Positions 63,644 to 64,000 of a DNA stretch of 64,000 nt are shown one piece after another. Where the stretch lies: NCBI GenBank assembly GCA_037893245.1, contig JBAIAA010000258.1, forward strand, positions 1,984,001 to 2,048,000, in the 5' to 3' direction. Position numbers and translations under genes: made by a program. The notes below the pieces were generated by a model that was given only the letters and a program-made list of their open reading frames with translations, had not been told where the DNA came from and ran no database searches. Within the stretch, counting starts at the first letter, position 1. Each line of letters opens with the position of its first letter. This DNA comes from Crossaster papposus. Lineage: Eukaryota; Echinodermata; Asteroidea; Velatida; Solasteridae.

Positions 63644-64000
63644 GAATTACATGTGGGACATGTCACTACTTGTACCGACTTATCATGTTATATGCGGCCT
63701 GGACGTCGGCATATAGCTATTGAGCTGCTCAAACTCGACAGCGAATCAACGGAGAATTTGGTCTTTAATTACGACACCACGTTTAACATCAGCGACTTTT
63801 ACATGTCAGTATTTATCTTCCAGCACGTAGCCTTTAAAGAATCGCCTGTAATTCTACATCTGACCAAAGGTATGGGTGATCATGGTGAATGTTTCCGCAT
63901 ATTTGCCAAGAGATACGCATCACAAGCCAGCGACAACCTCATCATAGTAACTGACCGAGAGGTGTCCATCCAAACAGCCATCAAAAACAACTGCCGGACT
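63644..64000 (+). pseudogene. MULE-like transposase core, cut by window edge
   Basis: Open to the end of the window. The sequence NYDTTFNISDFYMSVFIFQH carries the DTTF block with the first catalytic Asp of MULE-type DDE transposases. It is followed by FKESPVILHL, a His-containing stretch, and VTDREVSIQTAI with a second Asp in VTD. The third acidic residue would lie beyond 64000. The upstream TGA at 63641 indicates this copy is probably dead. Confidence 0.75.

Overview
This 64 kb window is eukaryotic nuclear DNA. It looks like an intergenic or heterochromatic, transposon-rich stretch from a marine invertebrate. The combination of DIRS and Ngaro tyrosine-recombinase retrotransposons, Ty3/gypsy, PIF/Harbinger, an L2/CR1-type LINE, MULE-like sequence, lineage-specific class A GPCR copies and a 'GCDTTS' uncharacterised family fits an echinoderm, hemichordate or cephalochordate better than a vertebrate. 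The species cannot be fixed from sequence alone. There are no bacterial-type operons and no complete conserved host gene. Nearly everything recognisable is a mobile element, a pseudogene or a duplicated block.

Layout. (1) 1-9.6 kb: repeat debris, then a Ty3/gypsy polyprotein split by an Ngaro-type element (3153-8638) with classic A1-ORFs-B1-A2-B2 split direct repeats. The gypsy C-terminus, a purine tract and an LTR-like start follow. (2) 10-13 kb: a tRNA-type SINE, a 190-bp tandem repeat and a broken GPCR copy. (3) 12.9-20.2 kb: a candidate 7.25-kb transposon with about 180-bp terminal inverted repeats, carrying a long decayed minus-strand gene with a PIN/FEN-like C-terminus. (4) 20-29 kb: a gypsy integrase fragment, several MITEs, a second GPCR copy and an iteron-rich 1-kb element. 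Two blocks are paralogous to 11.5-12.9 kb and to 47.9-48.9 kb. (5) 29.1-45.8 kb: a nested set. A small inverted-repeat element is interrupted by an apparently intact DIRS1-like retrotransposon (29394-41095), which is itself interrupted by an apparently complete Harbinger transposon (35803-40772). The same small element is interrupted again by a GGCTTCG-rich DNA element that holds a truncated LINE. (6) 46-55 kb: MITEs, a second SINE copy, a LINE RT tail, foldback repeats and long poly-G/C runs. (7) 55.5-61.2 kb: a multi-exon, damaged EXO1/XPG-like nuclease next to a conserved uncharacterised C-terminal module. (8) 61.5-64 kb: tandem repeats with TGACGTCA palindromes and a MULE-like transposase fragment that runs off the window.

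Two systems look structurally complete. The DIRS element has Gag-like, RT-RNaseH-Dam-like and tyrosine-recombinase ORFs that overlap in series, plus inverted terminal repeats and an internal complementary region matching its circle junction. The Harbinger element has a DDE transposase and a convergent MADF/BESS-like gene, each with a TATA-like box, perfect 42-bp inverted repeats and arrays of subterminal motifs. The most unusual items are the 64-bp perfect palindrome that frameshifts the 13.7-18.2 kb gene, the four-level nesting, and the EXO1-like gene beside a transposon-like module.
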